Assembly (NCBI GenBank): GCA_900546275.1 | Contig: URCH01000004.1 | Location: forward strand, 33,278 to 97,277 | Source of the DNA: an uncultured Mycoplasmatota bacterium | GTDB lineage: Bacteria > Bacillota_I > Bacilli_A > RF39 > UBA660 | Reading direction: 5' to 3' | Length of the DNA: 64,000 nucleotides | Shown here: piece after piece, positions 44,001 to 53,239 of the stretch | Numbering within the stretch: position 1 is the stretch's first letter | Layout of the letters: the number at the start of each line of letters is the position of its first letter | Program-made: the position numbers and the translations under genes | The notes under the pieces: model-generated | Told to the model about the DNA's origin: nothing | Seen by the model: only the letters and a program-made list of their open reading frames with translations | Database searches by the model: none

Positions 44001-45278
44001 ATGATAGATATAAAATATATAAGAGAAGATAAAGAAAAAGTAAAAGAGAATATAAGAAAAAAATTTCAAGATGAAAAACTAGAAATAGTAGATGAAATAG
44101 AAAAATTGGATAAAGAATATAGAGATATAAAAAAACAAGGTGATGATTTAAGAGCTTTAAAAAATTCCAAAAGTTCACTTATTGGAACTCTTATGAGAGA
44201 ACAAAAAAAAGACGAGGCAGAAAAAATAAAATTAGAAATATCTGAGTATGGAAAAAAGATAGAAGAATTAACACAAAAAGAAGAGGAATTATCTAAAGTA
44301 ATAAAAGAAAAAATGATGATTATACCTAATTTCATTGATGAAAGCGTACCTATTGGAAAAGATGATAGCCAAAATGTAGAAATAGAAAAATTTGGAGAAC
44401 CAATAGTACCAAACTATGAAATACCATATCATGCAGATATTTGTGAGAAACTTAGTGGATTAGATAAAGCATCAGCGGGTAGAACAAGTGGTAATGGTTT
44501 TTATTATTTAACTGGAAATATTGCAAGACTTCATTCTGCAATGCTATCATATGCAAGAGATTTTATGATTAATAAAGGATTTACATATTGTATACCTCCA
44601 TTTATGATAAGAGGAGACGTAGTTGATGGTGTAATGTCTTTTAAAGAAATGGATGAAATGATGTATAAAATAGAAAATGAAGATTTATATTTAATAGGTA
44701 CATCAGAACATTCCATGATAGGAAGATTTAAAGGACAAATAATAAAAGAAGAACAATTACCTTTAACTTTAACTTCATATTCACCATGCTTTAGAAAAGA
44801 AGTAGGATCACATGGGATAGAAGAAAGAGGCCTTTATAGAGTTCATCAATTTGAAAAACAAGAAATGATTGTTATATGTAAATTAGAAGAATCAATGGAT
44901 TGGTATAATAAAATGTGGCAATTTACAGTTGAATTTTTTAGAAGTCTAGATGTTCCTGTTAGAACACTTGAGTGTTGTAGTGGAGACCTAGCTGATTTAA
45001 AAGTAAAATCTTGTGATGTTGAAGCATGGAGCCCAAGACAAAAGAAGTATTTTGAAGTTGGATCTTGTTCAACATTAGGTGATGCACAAGCAAGAAGATT
45101 GAGTATAAGAGCAAAAGGAGAAAATGGTAATTACTTAGTTGCAACATTAAATAATACTGTACTTGCAACACCAAGAGGTTTAATTGCTGTACTTGAAAAT
45201 AATTATCAGAAGGATGGAAGCATAAAGATACCAAAAGCCTTACAACAATATATGGGAGGATTAGAAGTTATAAAATAA
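44001..45278 (+). CDS. serS: Seryl-tRNA synthetase
   Basis: A 425-residue class II synthetase. Residues about 30-105 form the long N-terminal coiled coil that grips the tRNA-Ser variable arm. The catalytic domain has the TSEHS segment, motif 2 with FRKEVG, the RGLYRVHQFEK segment and motif 3 near the end (GNYLVATLNNTVLATPR). The start follows AGGAGGAAA. Expression is set by the T-box directly upstream. Monocistronic, ending in a terminator. Confidence 0.97.
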   Translation: MIDIKYIREDKEKVKENIRKKFQDEKLEIVDEIEKLDKEYRDIKKQGDDLRALKNSKSSLIGTLMREQKKDEAEKIKLEISEYGKKIEELTQKEEELSKVIKEKMMIIPNFIDESVPIGKDDSQNVEIEKFGEPIVPNYEIPYHADICEKLSGLDKASAGRTSGNGFYYLTGNIARLHSAMLSYARDFMINKGFTYCIPPFMIRGDVVDGVMSFKEMDEMMYKIENEDLYLIGTSEHSMIGRFKGQIIKEEQLPLTLTSYSPCFRKEVGSHGIEERGLYRVHQFEKQEMIVICKLEESMDWYNKMWQFTVEFFRSLDVPVRTLECCSGDLADLKVKSCDVEAWSPRQKKYFEVGSCSTLGDAQARRLSIRAKGENGNYLVATLNNTVLATPRGLIAVLENNYQKDGSIKIPKALQQYMGGLEVIK

Positions 45279-45299
45279 GCAAGATTTTGCTTATTTTTT
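45273..45299 (+). terminator. Terminator after serS
   Basis: AATAAGCAA/TTGCTTATT, GATT loop, T6 run; the stop codon sits in the left arm. Confidence 0.8.
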
Positions 45300-45393
45300 G
45301 TGTAATTAGTGTAAAATCTTTAAAATTGATAATTTATTATTTAAAAATAGTGTAATATTTAATTTAAATATGCTATAATTATAAAGGATAGAT

Positions 45394-45441
45394 ATGGAAT
45401 TCTTAAAAGTTATACAAAGAATTTATATCCAAAAATGCTAA
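45394..45441 (+). CDS. Possible 15-residue leader peptide in a structured 5' leader
   Basis: ATG at 45394 preceded by AAAGGATAGAT encodes MEFLKVIQRIYIQKC and stops 18 bases before the SPFH gene. The same DNA forms an inverted repeat (GATAT..AATTCTT with AAGAATT..ATATC, 45392-45430). A TGCTATAAT promoter element lies at 45371-45379, so this would be near the 5' end of the mRNA. It could be chance; AT-rich DNA makes short frames easily. Confidence 0.3.
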   Translation: MEFLKVIQRIYIQKC

Positions 45442-45459
45442 AAAGAAAGAGGTAGAATT

Positions 45460-46680
45460 ATGGGATTTATTAAAGCATTTACAGGCTCATTAAGTAGTAC
45501 TTTTGCTGATCAATGGAAAGATTTTTATGTACCAGTACAAGGTGTTCCAGCAACAGCAGCAGTATTTAGAGCAGTACCACAATCACAAAACAATGGACGT
45601 GGTGAAAATTATAAGGGTAATGAAAATATCATTACAAATGGTAGTAAAATAGTTGTTCCTGAAGGAACTGCATTAATAACTATGCAAGATGGTCAAATTA
45701 CAGGTATGATCGCAGAACCAGGTGGATTTGAGTTTAGATCTGATGATATTAATTCTCAATCAATTTTTGCAGGAAATGGTATTTTAGGACCTACTATTAA
45801 ATCATCATGGGAAAAATTTAAATTTGGTGGACAACCTGGAAGCCAACAATTAGCTTTCTATGTTAATTTAAAAGAAATACCAAACAATAAGTTTGGAACT
45901 CAATCAGAAATTTATTGGGATGACGCTTTTTTTGGAACACAAGTAGGAGCAGTTACAAGAGGTACATATACAATGAGAATTGTGGATCCTCTACTATTTG
46001 TTAAAAATTTTGTTCCAACTCAATATTTACAACCAAATGCACCAATATTTGATTTTGCAGATATGGATAATGATGCAGCTTCTCAATTATTTAATGAAGT
46101 TGTTGGTAGTTTATCAGCTGCTTTCTCAAATTATACAAATGATCCAAGCAAAGGAAATCGTATGTCAAGAATCCAAGGGGATCAAATGGGATTCGCACAA
46201 AGTCTTTCATTGGCAGTAGAAGATGGATATAGATGGAAAACTGATAGAGGTTTAGAAATTGTTAAAACTGCAATTCTTTCTATTGAATATGATGAAGATA
46301 CTAAAGAATTAATGAAAGATGTAAAAAAAGCAGATGCATTATCTGGCGCAAGAGGAAATTCATTTATGCAACAATCAGTTGCAAGAGGTATTCAAGCAGC
46401 TGGTGAAAATGGCGGAGGAACTGCAATGGCATTTATGGGAATGGGAATGAATGCAGCAGGTGGAATGATGCAAGGTGTTCAACAACAACCAACTCAAAGT
46501 TCATACCAACCACCATTTGCTCAAACTCAAACTCCAGTTCAACAAGCTGAACCTACACAAACTCAATCAATGCAATCAGATCCTTATGAAGAAATAAAAA
46601 AAGCAAAAGAATTATTAGATGCTGGTATTATTTCTCAAGAAGACTTTGATGCTAAAAAGAAAAGTTTATTAGGAATTTAG
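45460..46680 (+). CDS. SPFH-domain protein, YdjI-like, with C-terminal SHOCT domain
   Basis: A 406-residue protein. Residues about 1-295 resemble the YdjI/virion-core type SPFH (flotillin/prohibitin-related) proteins: IVPEGTALITMQDGQI.....EPGGFEF and the acidic helical end. A Gly/Met-rich stretch (about 305-345), a Gln/Pro/Thr-rich linker, and a SHOCT domain (YEEIKKAKELLDAGIISQEDFDAKK) follow. In B. subtilis ydjI lies with pspA, ydjG and ydjH in an envelope-stress operon. Here it heads an operon with a YdjG-like zinc-ribbon protein; no PspA gene is seen. It has AAAGAGGTAG upstream. Confidence 0.82.
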   Translation: MGFIKAFTGSLSSTFADQWKDFYVPVQGVPATAAVFRAVPQSQNNGRGENYKGNENIITNGSKIVVPEGTALITMQDGQITGMIAEPGGFEFRSDDINSQSIFAGNGILGPTIKSSWEKFKFGGQPGSQQLAFYVNLKEIPNNKFGTQSEIYWDDAFFGTQVGAVTRGTYTMRIVDPLLFVKNFVPTQYLQPNAPIFDFADMDNDAASQLFNEVVGSLSAAFSNYTNDPSKGNRMSRIQGDQMGFAQSLSLAVEDGYRWKTDRGLEIVKTAILSIEYDEDTKELMKDVKKADALSGARGNSFMQQSVARGIQAAGENGGGTAMAFMGMGMNAAGGMMQGVQQQPTQSSYQPPFAQTQTPVQQAEPTQTQSMQSDPYEEIKKAKELLDAGIISQEDFDAKKKSLLGI

Positions 46681-46683
46681 TTT

Positions 46684-48186
46684 ATGCAAGGAAGTAATTT
46701 AGAAAATATTACTCCTAATTTAAGCAACACAAATAGTTCATCAGATGCACCTACAATTGTTCAGACAGATGTAGGTGCTAAAGATGGACAAAATAAGTGT
46801 CCAAAATGTGGCGCAACGGATATTTCATTAAATGTAAATACAGGAAAATTAAGATGTAATTTTTGCCGTCATGAATTTGAACCAATCAAAGTAGAAGGTT
46901 TACAAACAGATATATCAAAACTTGAAGGACAGATTATTGGATCAGGTGCACAAGATATTGTTGCGGATACTAATGATGTTGTTACATTCAAATGTAGTAG
47001 TTGTGGTGCTGAGGTTGTAATAGATACTGCTTCATCTACACAAGCAAGATGTCACTGGTGTAGAAATACACTATCTATAAATCAACAAATTCCAAATGGA
47101 AGTGTACCAGATGTTGTATTACCTTTCCAAATGAAAAAAGATGTTGCTAAAAAACAGATAGAGAATTTTGTAGGGAAAAGGAAATTTTTTGCACACCCTA
47201 AATTTAGACAAGAATTTACAACTCAAAATATAATGGGAGTTTATTTTCCATATATGGTTGTAGATGTTAATTCACATTCTAGATTAGTTGGACAAGGTGA
47301 GCATTTAACTAGGAGATATTCCGTAAAAGTTGGAGATAGAACTGAAAGTCGTTATGATGCAGATTTATACAATGTATCAAGAGAATTTGATTTAGCTATT
47401 AATGGATTAACAATTGAATCTAATTTAGATAGACTAGATACTGCATCATCAAACAAAACAAACAATGTAATTAATTCTATAATGCCTTTTGATATTGAAA
47501 ATTGTGTAAGATATGATTCAAATTATTTAAAAGGTTATACTTCTGAAAGAAGAGATACGAATATAGAACAATTAAAAAATTTAGTTGAAACTCAATCAAA
47601 AGATGTGGCTAGATTTGCTGCAAATGAAACACTAAAGCTATATGACAGAGGTGTTGCTTGGTCTAGTGAACAATTTGATATAAAAGGTCAACAATGGAAA
47701 GCTGCATATTTACCAGTATGGTTATATAGTTATCAACAGGTTAAAGGTGATAAAAAATTATTACACTATGTTGCAGTTAATGCAAGAACTGGTGAAACTA
47801 TGGGAAGTGTTCCTATACATATGCCTAAATTATTTTTAATATCAGCTCTTGTTGAAATACTTGGAATTTTAGCTATGGTATTTATTGATTTTGACTATAA
47901 TTGGATTTTTTTAACACTTGGAATTATTTATTTTCTTGTTATGTATGCAAGATATCGTAATTCTGGTGCAAGACATAATCATGAAACAGAAACAAAATCA
48001 AATATGTCTAATTTGATAAAATCTGATGTATATATTACACAAAGGAAAGGTCTTAAAAACTCAAGAATGGATGGAGCTAATAACACAGTTGTTAATGGTC
48101 AAAATGCTAAAAAAGGGTTTTTAGATTCTGTTACTGAAAATAACTCAATAGTTAACACAATAAATAAAACTATAGATAAAAAATAA
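46684..48186 (+). CDS. TFIIB-type zinc-ribbon membrane protein, YdjG-like
   Basis: A 500-residue protein. Two zinc-ribbon pairs lie in the N-terminal 135 residues: CPKCG...CNFC (about 39-60) and CSSCG...CHWC (about 104-125). A large middle domain follows (about 140-370), then two membrane helices (about 380-420) and a Ser/Asn/Lys-rich tail. The domain order matches YdjG of the PspA-YdjGHI system, where it is a membrane partner in envelope stress. It begins 3 bases after the SPFH gene and is surely co-transcribed. Binding of zinc is inferred from the Cys pairs. Confidence 0.75.
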   Translation: MQGSNLENITPNLSNTNSSSDAPTIVQTDVGAKDGQNKCPKCGATDISLNVNTGKLRCNFCRHEFEPIKVEGLQTDISKLEGQIIGSGAQDIVADTNDVVTFKCSSCGAEVVIDTASSTQARCHWCRNTLSINQQIPNGSVPDVVLPFQMKKDVAKKQIENFVGKRKFFAHPKFRQEFTTQNIMGVYFPYMVVDVNSHSRLVGQGEHLTRRYSVKVGDRTESRYDADLYNVSREFDLAINGLTIESNLDRLDTASSNKTNNVINSIMPFDIENCVRYDSNYLKGYTSERRDTNIEQLKNLVETQSKDVARFAANETLKLYDRGVAWSSEQFDIKGQQWKAAYLPVWLYSYQQVKGDKKLLHYVAVNARTGETMGSVPIHMPKLFLISALVEILGILAMVFIDFDYNWIFLTLGIIYFLVMYARYRNSGARHNHETETKSNMSNLIKSDVYITQRKGLKNSRMDGANNTVVNGQNAKKGFLDSVTENNSIVNTINKTIDKK

Positions 48187-48225
48187 AAATTAGTACATAA
48201 AGAACAAAATTAAGGAAGAGATAAA

Positions 48226-48975
48226 ATGAGTAAAATTAGAAATACAATAATAATAGGTGTAATTGGATTAGTATTAACCTTTTTGGGAATTATACTTCCA
48301 TATTTCACAATATCAGTTTTTGGATATGGTACAAGTATAAGTTTATTTGGTTATTGGGAAGGAAAGGTAATATTAGTACTACTTTTGGCTAGCTTACTAT
48401 TTATTTGTAAGGATTACATAGAAAAATTCTTACCACAACTATTTGATTCAGGGTTAGGTTCAAAGATTAAAGATGCAAATCCTAAGTTTGTTTTAATTCC
48501 AACTATACTTATGGCAGTTTTTGCTATTTGGTTATTTTTTTCAATTGAAATAGATATGACATATATAAAATATGGAATAGGCTTTTGGCTATTATGGATA
48601 GGTATAATATGTTTATTAGTTCATTCATTTATATATAAAAAACCTATTGCAGAAAATAACAGTTATTACCAACCACAACAAACTGCAAATATGATGAATA
48701 ATCAATATGTGCAACCAACACAAACTGTAGTACCAAATCAAAATGCAAATATGATGAATAATCAATTTGCACAACCAACACAAACTGCAGTGCCAAATCA
48801 AAATGCAAATATGATGAATAATCAGTTTGTACAACCAACACAAACTGCAATGCCAAATCAAAATACAAACATGATGAATAATGATTTGAATGCTAATGTT
48901 AAGATTTGTCCAAATTGTGGTAGCAAATGTAATATAAATGCAGACAGATGTTTTATGTGTGGTAAAGAATTATAA
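48226..48975 (+). CDS. Membrane protein with a 20-residue tandem repeat and C-terminal zinc ribbon
   Basis: A 249-residue protein: four membrane helices (within residues 5-140), an Asn/Gln/Met-rich linker made of three near-identical 20-residue repeats plus a partial one (about 154-220), and a C-terminal zinc ribbon CPNCG...CFMCGKEL. No family is recognised for the whole protein. It has a GGAAGAG site and follows the YdjG-like gene by 39 bases with no terminator between, so it is likely in that operon. Confidence 0.65.
   Translation: MSKIRNTIIIGVIGLVLTFLGIILPYFTISVFGYGTSISLFGYWEGKVILVLLLASLLFICKDYIEKFLPQLFDSGLGSKIKDANPKFVLIPTILMAVFAIWLFFSIEIDMTYIKYGIGFWLLWIGIICLLVHSFIYKKPIAENNSYYQPQQTANMMNNQYVQPTQTVVPNQNANMMNNQFAQPTQTAVPNQNANMMNNQFVQPTQTAMPNQNTNMMNNDLNANVKICPNCGSKCNINADRCFMCGKEL
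48685..48882 (+). repeat. 60-bp in-frame tandem repeat
   Basis: Three 60-base units (48685-48744, 48745-48804, 48805-48864) with few mismatches, then a partial unit to about 48882. Each codes a block of the form NANMMNNQ-F-QPTQT-PNQ. Length variation between strains would be expected. Confidence 0.85.
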
Positions 48976-48982
48976 TAAAAAG

Positions 48983-49013
48983 AAATAGATAACAATCTTA
49001 GTTATCTATTTTT
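48983..49013 (+). terminator. Terminator after the repeat protein gene
   Basis: AAATAGATAAC/GTTATCTATTT stem with an AATCTTA loop and T5 run. Confidence 0.8.
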
Positions 49014-49034
49014 AGAAAATAGGATGTGATATAT

Positions 49035-49586
49035 ATGAAAAATAATTTATTTATAAAAATATTATGCAGTATACCAGTAATTTTACTATTTTTATATTTT
49101 ATACCGTTTTTAGGTGTATGTTTAATTTTATTTAGATATTTTATATATGATAATAAAAAAAGAATAGAAACACCAATTTATTTAATAGTTTGTGGAGTGA
49201 TAATTTTAATTCCTAAATTAATATTAAGCATATCATCTGCAATGAAATATGAAATACCGTATTTTAATGATATCTTTAATTCAGAACTATATTCTATAAA
49301 TTTTATAAAATATAGTAAACTATTAATAACTGTAGGAGTTATATTTCTAATACTTTCATTTATATTTAATTCTTTATTTAATAAAATTAAAAACTATTTA
49401 CATACATCAATTAGTTCATATGAACAAAGAACTGCTAAAATACAAGAAAAAAATGATTTAATTATGAAAGAAAAACAAATGCAAGCTAAAAATACACATG
49501 TAGTAATTTGTTCACATTGTGGGGCAAGTAATATGCTAACCTCAACAACCGGAAAATGTAAATATTGTAGAAATATAATACAATAA
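49035..49586 (+). CDS. Membrane protein with C-terminal zinc ribbon
   Basis: A 183-residue protein: three membrane helices (about 8-35, 45-65 and 98-120), a Lys/Glu/Gln-rich helix, and a C-terminal zinc ribbon CSHCG...CKYCRN. The layout (membrane part plus terminal ribbon) parallels the gene before it, suggesting that they work with the same partners. It follows a terminator and has its own GGATGTGAT site; the ATG at 49035 is chosen over the GTG at 49026. It ends at another terminator. Confidence 0.6.
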   Translation: MKNNLFIKILCSIPVILLFLYFIPFLGVCLILFRYFIYDNKKRIETPIYLIVCGVIILIPKLILSISSAMKYEIPYFNDIFNSELYSINFIKYSKLLITVGVIFLILSFIFNSLFNKIKNYLHTSISSYEQRTAKIQEKNDLIMKEKQMQAKNTHVVICSHCGASNMLTSTTGKCKYCRNIIQ

Positions 49587-49616
49587 ATTGTTGCAAATTT
49601 GTAACAATTTTTTTTG
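49585..49616 (+). terminator. Terminator before the P-type ATPase gene
   Basis: AAATTGTTGC/GTAACAATTT stem with a G-T pair and an AAATTT loop, then T8. Confidence 0.75.
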
Positions 49617-49688
49617 CTATAAAATAGTATTATTTTGATTAAATATAAGCATTTTATGTTAAAATATTGATAGACATAAGGTGATAAA

Positions 49689-51998
49689 ATGAAAAATTAT
49701 AATGGTTTAACACAAACAGAGGTTTTAGATAGAGTAGAAAAAGGATTAGTTAATTATGATACAACTTTACCAACAAAATCAATAAAAAGAATTATCTTCG
49801 AAAATGTTGTAACATTATTCAATATAATAAATTTATTACTTGGACTATGTATTTTTTTGACTGGTTCATATAAAAATATGCTTTTTCTAGGTGTAATTAT
49901 ATGTAATACTTTAATTAGTACAATACAAGAAATAAGATCTAAAAAAATAATTGATAAATTATCACTATTAGTTGAATCAAAAGCAAGAGTAATAAGAAAT
50001 AATAAAGAAAAAGAAATAAATATAAACGAAATAGTAAAAGATGATTTAATATTATTTAAAATTGGAAATCAAATAATGGTAGATTCAATTATAATAGATG
50101 GAAGTGTTGAAGTAAATGAGTCCTGTATAACAGGAGAAGCTGATTTAGTATATAAAAAAAAGGGAGATATGTTATTATCAGGTAGTTTTATAGCAAGTGG
50201 TAAATGTATGGCAAAAGTAGAACATGTAGGCCTTGAAAACTATTCATCAAAAATTACAAATGGCGCTAAATATGTAAAAAAAATTAATTCAGAAATAATG
50301 AATTCACTTAATAAAATAATCAAAATAGTTTCAATATCAATTATTCCAATAGCTATATTACTATTCTTAAATCAGTATTATTTAACAAATAACAACTTAA
50401 ATAATTCAATAATAAATACTGTTGCTGCACTTATATCTATGATACCAGAAGGACTTGTATTACTTACAAGTACAGTTCTTGCTGTAAGTGTTGTAAAATT
50501 GTCTAAATATAATGTTTTAGTACAAGAATTATTCTGTATAGAAACACTTGCAAGAGTTGACGTTATATGTTTTGATAAAACAGGAACTTTAACTGATGGT
50601 AAAATGGAGGTTATAGATTATATAAAATTATCTTCTACAGATGAAAAAAAATATATAAAAGAATTTTGTAACCTATTAAATGATAACATTACAATGAATG
50701 CAATAACAGACAAGTATGGTATAAGTGATAATTTAATATCAAAAGAAATTATTCCATTTTCATCAGAAAAAAAATGGTCTGGTGTTACATTTAAAGATGA
50801 TTTTACATATATAATTGGAGCACCCGATTTTATATTAAAAGATACAAAAAAAATTGATTCATATTTAAAAAAATATTCAAGTAGATATAGGGTATTATTA
50901 TTCGCACATTCTAAAAAAGCTTTTAAAAATAAAGATTTGCCAGATGATATAGAAATAGATGGTTTATTATTACTACAAGATAAAGTAAGAAAAGAGTCAG
51001 CTAAAACTATAAATTATTTTAAAGAGCAAGGTGTTGATGTAAAAATAATATCTGGAGATAATCCCAATACAGTAAAATGTGTTGCAGAACAAATAGGTGT
51101 TAATTTAGAAAATATTGTTGATATGAGTAAAGTAGAAACTAAAGATATAAAAAAATATTTAAATTGTTCTATATTTGGAAGAGTGACGCCAAACCAAAAA
51201 CATGAAATAATAAAAGAATTAAAAAAAGAACACACAGTTGCTTATGTTGGAGATGGAGTAAATGATGTCCTTGCTTTAAAAGAATCAGATTGTAGTATAG
51301 CTCCTATTAATGGTAGTGATGCTGCAAAAAATGTATCACAAATAGTTTTAATGGATTCAAATTTTGATTCAATGCCTACAATTGTAAATGAAGGAAGAAA
51401 AGCAATAAACAATATTGAAAGATCAGCAAGTTTATTTATAGTAAAAACAATATATGCATCCCTTTTAGCTTTGTTATTCATTTTTATTGATTTAAAATAT
51501 CCATTTATACCAATTCAATTAACACTAACAAGTGCTCTTACAATAGGAATACCTTCATTTATACTTGCTTTAGAGCCAAACTATGAAAAGGTAAAAGGAA
51601 ACTTTTTCATAAATATATTTAGTAAGGCATTTCCAACAGCTTTAACTATAGTAATAAATATATTAATAGTTGTAATCTTAGGTAATATATTAAAATTAAG
51701 TGAGGAACAAGTATCAACACTTTCAGTTATATTAACTGGTTTTATTGGATTCATGCATATATATATAATTAGTAAACCATTAACTCCACTTAGAATGATT
51801 TTACTTAGCACACTTATAACAGTATTTGTTATAGGAATAGTAGGGTTAAGAACATTATTTTCACTTGCTTTTATGACACCTTACTTACTTTTGTTAACAC
51901 TCATACTTATGGCAAATACCCTTATAATATTTATATTAATGACAAATTTATTTCATAAGTATATATATAAATTTATTAAAAGGATAAGTGAAAAATAA
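49689..51998 (+). CDS. Cation-translocating P-type ATPase (CtpE-like)
   Basis: A 769-residue P-type ATPase with about ten membrane helices. It has the actuator TGE in SCITGEADL, the IPEGL motif in membrane helix 4, the phosphorylation site DKTGTLTDG (Asp near residue 296), the KWSG nucleotide-binding region, and the hinge GDGVNDVLALKESD. No N-terminal heavy-metal domain is present. This size and the MIPEGL motif match the CtpE-like group linked with Ca2+ uptake; the ion is not proved here. Its stop overlaps the next ATG by one base. Confidence 0.87.
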   Translation: MKNYNGLTQTEVLDRVEKGLVNYDTTLPTKSIKRIIFENVVTLFNIINLLLGLCIFLTGSYKNMLFLGVIICNTLISTIQEIRSKKIIDKLSLLVESKARVIRNNKEKEININEIVKDDLILFKIGNQIMVDSIIIDGSVEVNESCITGEADLVYKKKGDMLLSGSFIASGKCMAKVEHVGLENYSSKITNGAKYVKKINSEIMNSLNKIIKIVSISIIPIAILLFLNQYYLTNNNLNNSIINTVAALISMIPEGLVLLTSTVLAVSVVKLSKYNVLVQELFCIETLARVDVICFDKTGTLTDGKMEVIDYIKLSSTDEKKYIKEFCNLLNDNITMNAITDKYGISDNLISKEIIPFSSEKKWSGVTFKDDFTYIIGAPDFILKDTKKIDSYLKKYSSRYRVLLFAHSKKAFKNKDLPDDIEIDGLLLLQDKVRKESAKTINYFKEQGVDVKIISGDNPNTVKCVAEQIGVNLENIVDMSKVETKDIKKYLNCSIFGRVTPNQKHEIIKELKKEHTVAYVGDGVNDVLALKESDCSIAPINGSDAAKNVSQIVLMDSNFDSMPTIVNEGRKAINNIERSASLFIVKTIYASLLALLFIFIDLKYPFIPIQLTLTSALTIGIPSFILALEPNYEKVKGNFFINIFSKAFPTALTIVINILIVVILGNILKLSEEQVSTLSVILTGFIGFMHIYIISKPLTPLRMILLSTLITVFVIGIVGLRTLFSLAFMTPYLLLLTLILMANTLIIFILMTNLFHKYIYKFIKRISEK

Positions 51999-52633
51999 TG
52001 AAATTTGTAATTGATGATAAAGAATATGAAGTTGTTATACAAAAGAAAAACAATAAAAATACTTATATAAGAGTAAAAGAAGATTTAAAAATTTATGTTA
52101 CAACATCATATTTTGCTAGTAAGTTATATATATATAATTTGTTAGAACAAAATAAAGAATATTTAAAAAAAGCATTAACTAAACAAGAAATAAAAAATGA
52201 AAATACATCATTTAAATATTTAGGAAAAAACTATGATGTAATTATTTGTAATATTGTAAATAAAGTAGAATTTAATGAAAATAAAATATATACACCAAAC
52301 GAAAAAGAATTAAATAAATATATTAAAAAAAATATATTAGAATTGTTTAAAGAAAGATTGGACTATAATTACAATTTATTTTTAGAAAATATACCTTATC
52401 CTAAACTAAAAATAAGAACTATGAAAACAAGATGGGGTGTTTGTAATAAGAGGGATAATTCTGTTACACTAAATTCAAAATTAATAGAATATAATATAGA
52501 GGCATTAGATTATGTAATAATACATGAGTTATCACATTTTGTACATTTTAATCACTCAAAAGAATTTTGGATGTTAGTATCAAAATACAAACCAAACTAT
52601 AAACAAATAAAAAAATATTTGAAAGAGGAGTAG
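51998..52633 (+). CDS. YgjP-like metallopeptidase-domain protein (DUF45)
   Basis: A 211-residue protein with the HExxH motif in the segment VIIHELSHFVHFNHSKEFW (about residues 164-182), preceded by RMKTRWGVCNKR-like sequence (RTMKTRWG), the hallmark of the YgjP/DUF45 (SprT-like) family. The family is thought to be zinc-dependent proteases, but targets are unknown. It overlaps the ATPase gene by one base and is followed after 4 bases by the Nudix gene, so they form an operon. Confidence 0.85.
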   Translation: MKFVIDDKEYEVVIQKKNNKNTYIRVKEDLKIYVTTSYFASKLYIYNLLEQNKEYLKKALTKQEIKNENTSFKYLGKNYDVIICNIVNKVEFNENKIYTPNEKELNKYIKKNILELFKERLDYNYNLFLENIPYPKLKIRTMKTRWGVCNKRDNSVTLNSKLIEYNIEALDYVIIHELSHFVHFNHSKEFWMLVSKYKPNYKQIKKYLKEE

Positions 52634-52637
52634 TTTT

Positions 52638-53180
52638 ATGGAATTTTTAGATATAGTAGATGAAAATAATAACTTAACTGGTGAAATTGAAGAAAGAAAT
52701 TATGTTCATGAACTTGGTTTATGGCATAGACATTCATCTTGTTGGATAATGAATAATAATGGAGAAATTCTTTTACAAAAACGAGCATCAACTAAAAAAA
52801 GAAATCCTAGTAAGTGGTCAAAAACAGGAGGACATGTTGAAACTGGTGAAACACCAATTAAAGCATTAAAAAGAGAAGTGCTAGAAGAAATTGGCATAAA
52901 ATTAAGAGATGATCAGATTGAATTTATAAAAGAATTTAAAAATAACACAGAATCAAATAAAAGTTTTAATTATAATTATTTTGTTAGGGTAAATTATAGG
53001 ATAGAAGAATATATAATTCAAAAAGAAGAATTAAGTGAAGTAAGATATTTTACTATAGAAGAAATAGAACAAACAAAACTTGAAAATGATCAATCATTTG
53101 CATTTACAAATTGGCCTGACAATGATTTTTATAAAGAAATTGAGTATTTAAAGCGTAAAAGAGAAGAAATTAAAGATTGA
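52638..53180 (+). CDS. Nudix hydrolase
   Basis: A 180-residue protein with the Nudix box GGHVETGETPIKALKREV followed by LEEIG (about residues 66-88, the GX5EX7REVxEEIG pattern complete). The N-terminal part (WHRHSSCWIMN...LLQKRA) resembles the isopentenyl-diphosphate-isomerase-like Nudix group (YfcD/YfcD-type). The substrate is unknown. The site AAAGAGGAG overlaps the end of the previous gene. It ends in a terminator. Confidence 0.83.
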   Translation: MEFLDIVDENNNLTGEIEERNYVHELGLWHRHSSCWIMNNNGEILLQKRASTKKRNPSKWSKTGGHVETGETPIKALKREVLEEIGIKLRDDQIEFIKEFKNNTESNKSFNYNYFVRVNYRIEEYIIQKEELSEVRYFTIEEIEQTKLENDQSFAFTNWPDNDFYKEIEYLKRKREEIKD

Positions 53181-53197
53181 ATTTTTCAATCTTTTTT
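53172..53197 (+). terminator. Terminator after the Nudix gene
   Basis: AAAGATTGAA/TTCAATCTTT stem overlapping the stop, T6 run. Confidence 0.7.
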
Positions 53198-53239
53198 CAT
53201 ATTTTAAAATATTTAACATAAAATTAGTTGGGTGATTAT

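Noticed and set aside
48625..48868. Minus-strand frames full of repeated CSLCWL-type units
   Set aside because: They are the reverse reading of the 60-bp repeat in the membrane/zinc-ribbon protein gene, not a separate repeat protein.
48661..48890. Considered whether the regular repeats were a CRISPR array
   Set aside because: The repeats are contiguous without spacers, in frame inside a gene, and code for a linker.
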